NCBI GenBank assembly: GCA_012270595.1
Contig: JAAXIA010000086.1
Span: 1-5,730 of the forward strand
DNA length: 5,730 bases
DNA from: Rhodanobacteraceae bacterium
GTDB lineage: Bacteria; Pseudomonadota; Gammaproteobacteria; Xanthomonadales; Rhodanobacteraceae
Reading direction: 5' to 3'
In this document: piece by piece, positions 4,789-5,730 of the stretch
How positions within the stretch are numbered: the first letter of the stretch is position 1
Layout of the letters: each line of letters opens with the position of its first letter
The notes under the pieces: model-generated
Told to the model about the DNA's origin: nothing
Seen by the model: the letters and a program-made list of their open reading frames with translations, nothing else
Databases searched by the model: none
Position numbers and translations under genes: made by a program

Positions 4789-5730
4789 ATGACATTGGTT
4801 TCTTCCATGACCAGGCCGGAATGGTCCGTGTGGCAGTCTCGTGCCGTAGAGGCTCCAGCGGTGCTATCTGAGGTGCTGATGCTGTGCCAGAGCTGCGCGG
4901 TTGATCCTTCCGAGTGCGCGGATGTACTGGATTTGCTGATTATGCTTGGCTGCGATGCGCAGACTCAGGCGGCGGCCTTATGGTTTGCGTTGGCCCAGGT
5001 AGAACCGGCGCATTGGGAGGCCGCGTCTGCTACCTTGCCGGCCGAGCTGCGCCGCCTGGTAGAAGGTCAACAGGCAGCGGAGCAGGTGTGGACGCTACAT
5101 GCGCAGCGCACCGTCGGTAGCGCTACGGAAGGTCTACGGCGACTGCTGCTTGCTGTTATCCGTGATGTGCGTGTGGTTTGTGTGTTGCTGGCGCGTCAGT
5201 TGGCGAAAATGCGTGCAGCGTCAACAATGGCCGGCGATGATGAGCGACGGGCGCTGGCGTGGCTTACTGCGAACATTCATGCTCCACTGGCCAACCGCTT
5301 GGGGATTTGGCAATTGAAGTGGGAATTGGAAGACCTAGCTTTTTGCTATCTGCAACCGGACAGGTATCGGCGCATCGCGACTTTGCTGGACGAGCGCCGC
5401 GTTGATCGGGAAAAATTTATTCGGCAATCGCTGGATGAGCTTAGCCGTGGATTGGTGGTGGCGGACATCCGCGCTGAACTGGCGGGGCGTCCCAAACACA
5501 TCTATTCCATCTGGAAAAAGATGCAGAAAAAAGGGCTGGAGTTCAGCGATTTGTATGACATCCGTGCGGTACGGGTGCTGGTGGATAACGTGGCCGACTG
5601 TTACGCTGCGCTGGGAGTAGTGCATGGCTTGTGGCTACCCTTGCCAGGCGAGTTTGACGACTATCTGGCCCGTCCGAAGGGCAATGGTTACCGTTCGTTG
5701 CATACGGCGGTGATTGGTCCGCAAGGTAAA
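4789..5730 (+). CDS. relA: RelA, monofunctional (p)ppGpp synthetase (GTP pyrophosphokinase), partial at the C-terminus
   Basis: The first 314 residues are present; the gene runs off the right edge. RelA transfers pyrophosphate from ATP to GTP/GDP on stalled ribosomes in amino-acid starvation. Residues about 1-140 match the hydrolase (HD) region, but the HD pair has been lost: where active enzymes read LLHD, this one reads LWFALAQ (64-70). The linker and synthetase are well conserved: HAPLANRLGIWQLKWELEDL (164-183), GRPKHIYSIWKKMQKK (233-248), YDIRAVRV (256-263), then EFDD (288-291) and PKGNGYRSLHT (296-306). EFDD is the acidic form typical of RelA, against RxKD in bifunctional SpoT/Rel. The TGS and ribosome-binding domains lie outside. 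The start is uncertain: ATG 4789 has only a weak GAG upstream; in-frame ATGs at 4717 (24 residues more) and 4807 (6 fewer) are alternatives. Confidence 0.95.
   Translation, partial: MTLVSSMTRPEWSVWQSRAVEAPAVLSEVLMLCQSCAVDPSECADVLDLLIMLGCDAQTQAAALWFALAQVEPAHWEAASATLPAELRRLVEGQQAAEQVWTLHAQRTVGSATEGLRRLLLAVIRDVRVVCVLLARQLAKMRAASTMAGDDERRALAWLTANIHAPLANRLGIWQLKWELEDLAFCYLQPDRYRRIATLLDERRVDREKFIRQSLDELSRGLVVADIRAELAGRPKHIYSIWKKMQKKGLEFSDLYDIRAVRVLVDNVADCYAALGVVHGLWLPLPGEFDDYLARPKGNGYRSLHTAVIGPQGK

Noticed and set aside
4548..4808. An 86-residue minus-strand open frame in the relA upstream region
   Set aside because: No Shine-Dalgarno before its first ATG, composition of intergenic DNA, and it overlaps the relA start. 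An internal ATG at 4790 has a distant GGAAG, so a small protein is not wholly excluded, but I see no domain or signal peptide.
1..5730. Mobile elements, tRNA, rRNA, CRISPR, toxin-antitoxin or prophage genes
   Set aside because: Searched by eye on both strands; no transposase, integrase, cloverleaf, regularly spaced repeat or phage protein was found.

Overview
The window looks like chromosomal DNA from a proteobacterium, most likely a gamma- or betaproteobacterium. The main clues are a monofunctional RelA-type (p)ppGpp synthetase and a membrane protein fusing a GH17 domain to a GT2 glycosyltransferase. The RelA segment has a degenerate hydrolase region and the acidic EFDD motif, and by recollection it reads most like Xanthomonadales RelA. 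This placement is an inference from remembered family features, not from a search.

Layout: (1) 1-1353, minus strand: N-terminal 451 residues of a GH17-GT2 beta-glucan synthase/remodelling protein (NdvB-like), cut by the left edge. (2) 1354-1572: divergent intergenic region with a candidate promoter for the next gene. (3) 1573-3048, plus: a complete secreted protein of the endonuclease/exonuclease/phosphatase fold, most like bacterial neutral sphingomyelinases, with an unassigned N-terminal domain. (4) 3049-3235: convergent gap with a cluster of a 9-base repeat. (5) 3236-4438, minus: a complete exported serine hydrolase of the beta-lactamase class C / MEROPS S12 fold. (6) 4439-4788: a 350-base divergent regulatory region rich in small palindromes and a tandem repeat. 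(7) 4789-5730, plus: N-terminal 314 residues of RelA, cut by the right edge.

The genes do not form an operon: each neighbour is divergent or convergent, so there are four separate transcription units. Base composition differs between them. Hand-counted 60-base lines give 32-35% G+C in the sphingomyelinase-like gene, 50-60% in the serine hydrolase, 57% in the GH17-GT2 gene and 65% in relA. The simplest reading is an accessory block of two exported enzymes, at least one probably acquired by transfer, between two housekeeping or envelope loci. I see no transposase, integrase, tRNA, attachment site or CRISPR array, and nothing that clearly amounts to a new multi-gene system. The most interesting items are the secreted sphingomyelinase-like protein with its unassigned N-terminal domain, the GH17-GT2 fusion, and the repeat-rich gaps at 3160-3256 and 4473-4731.
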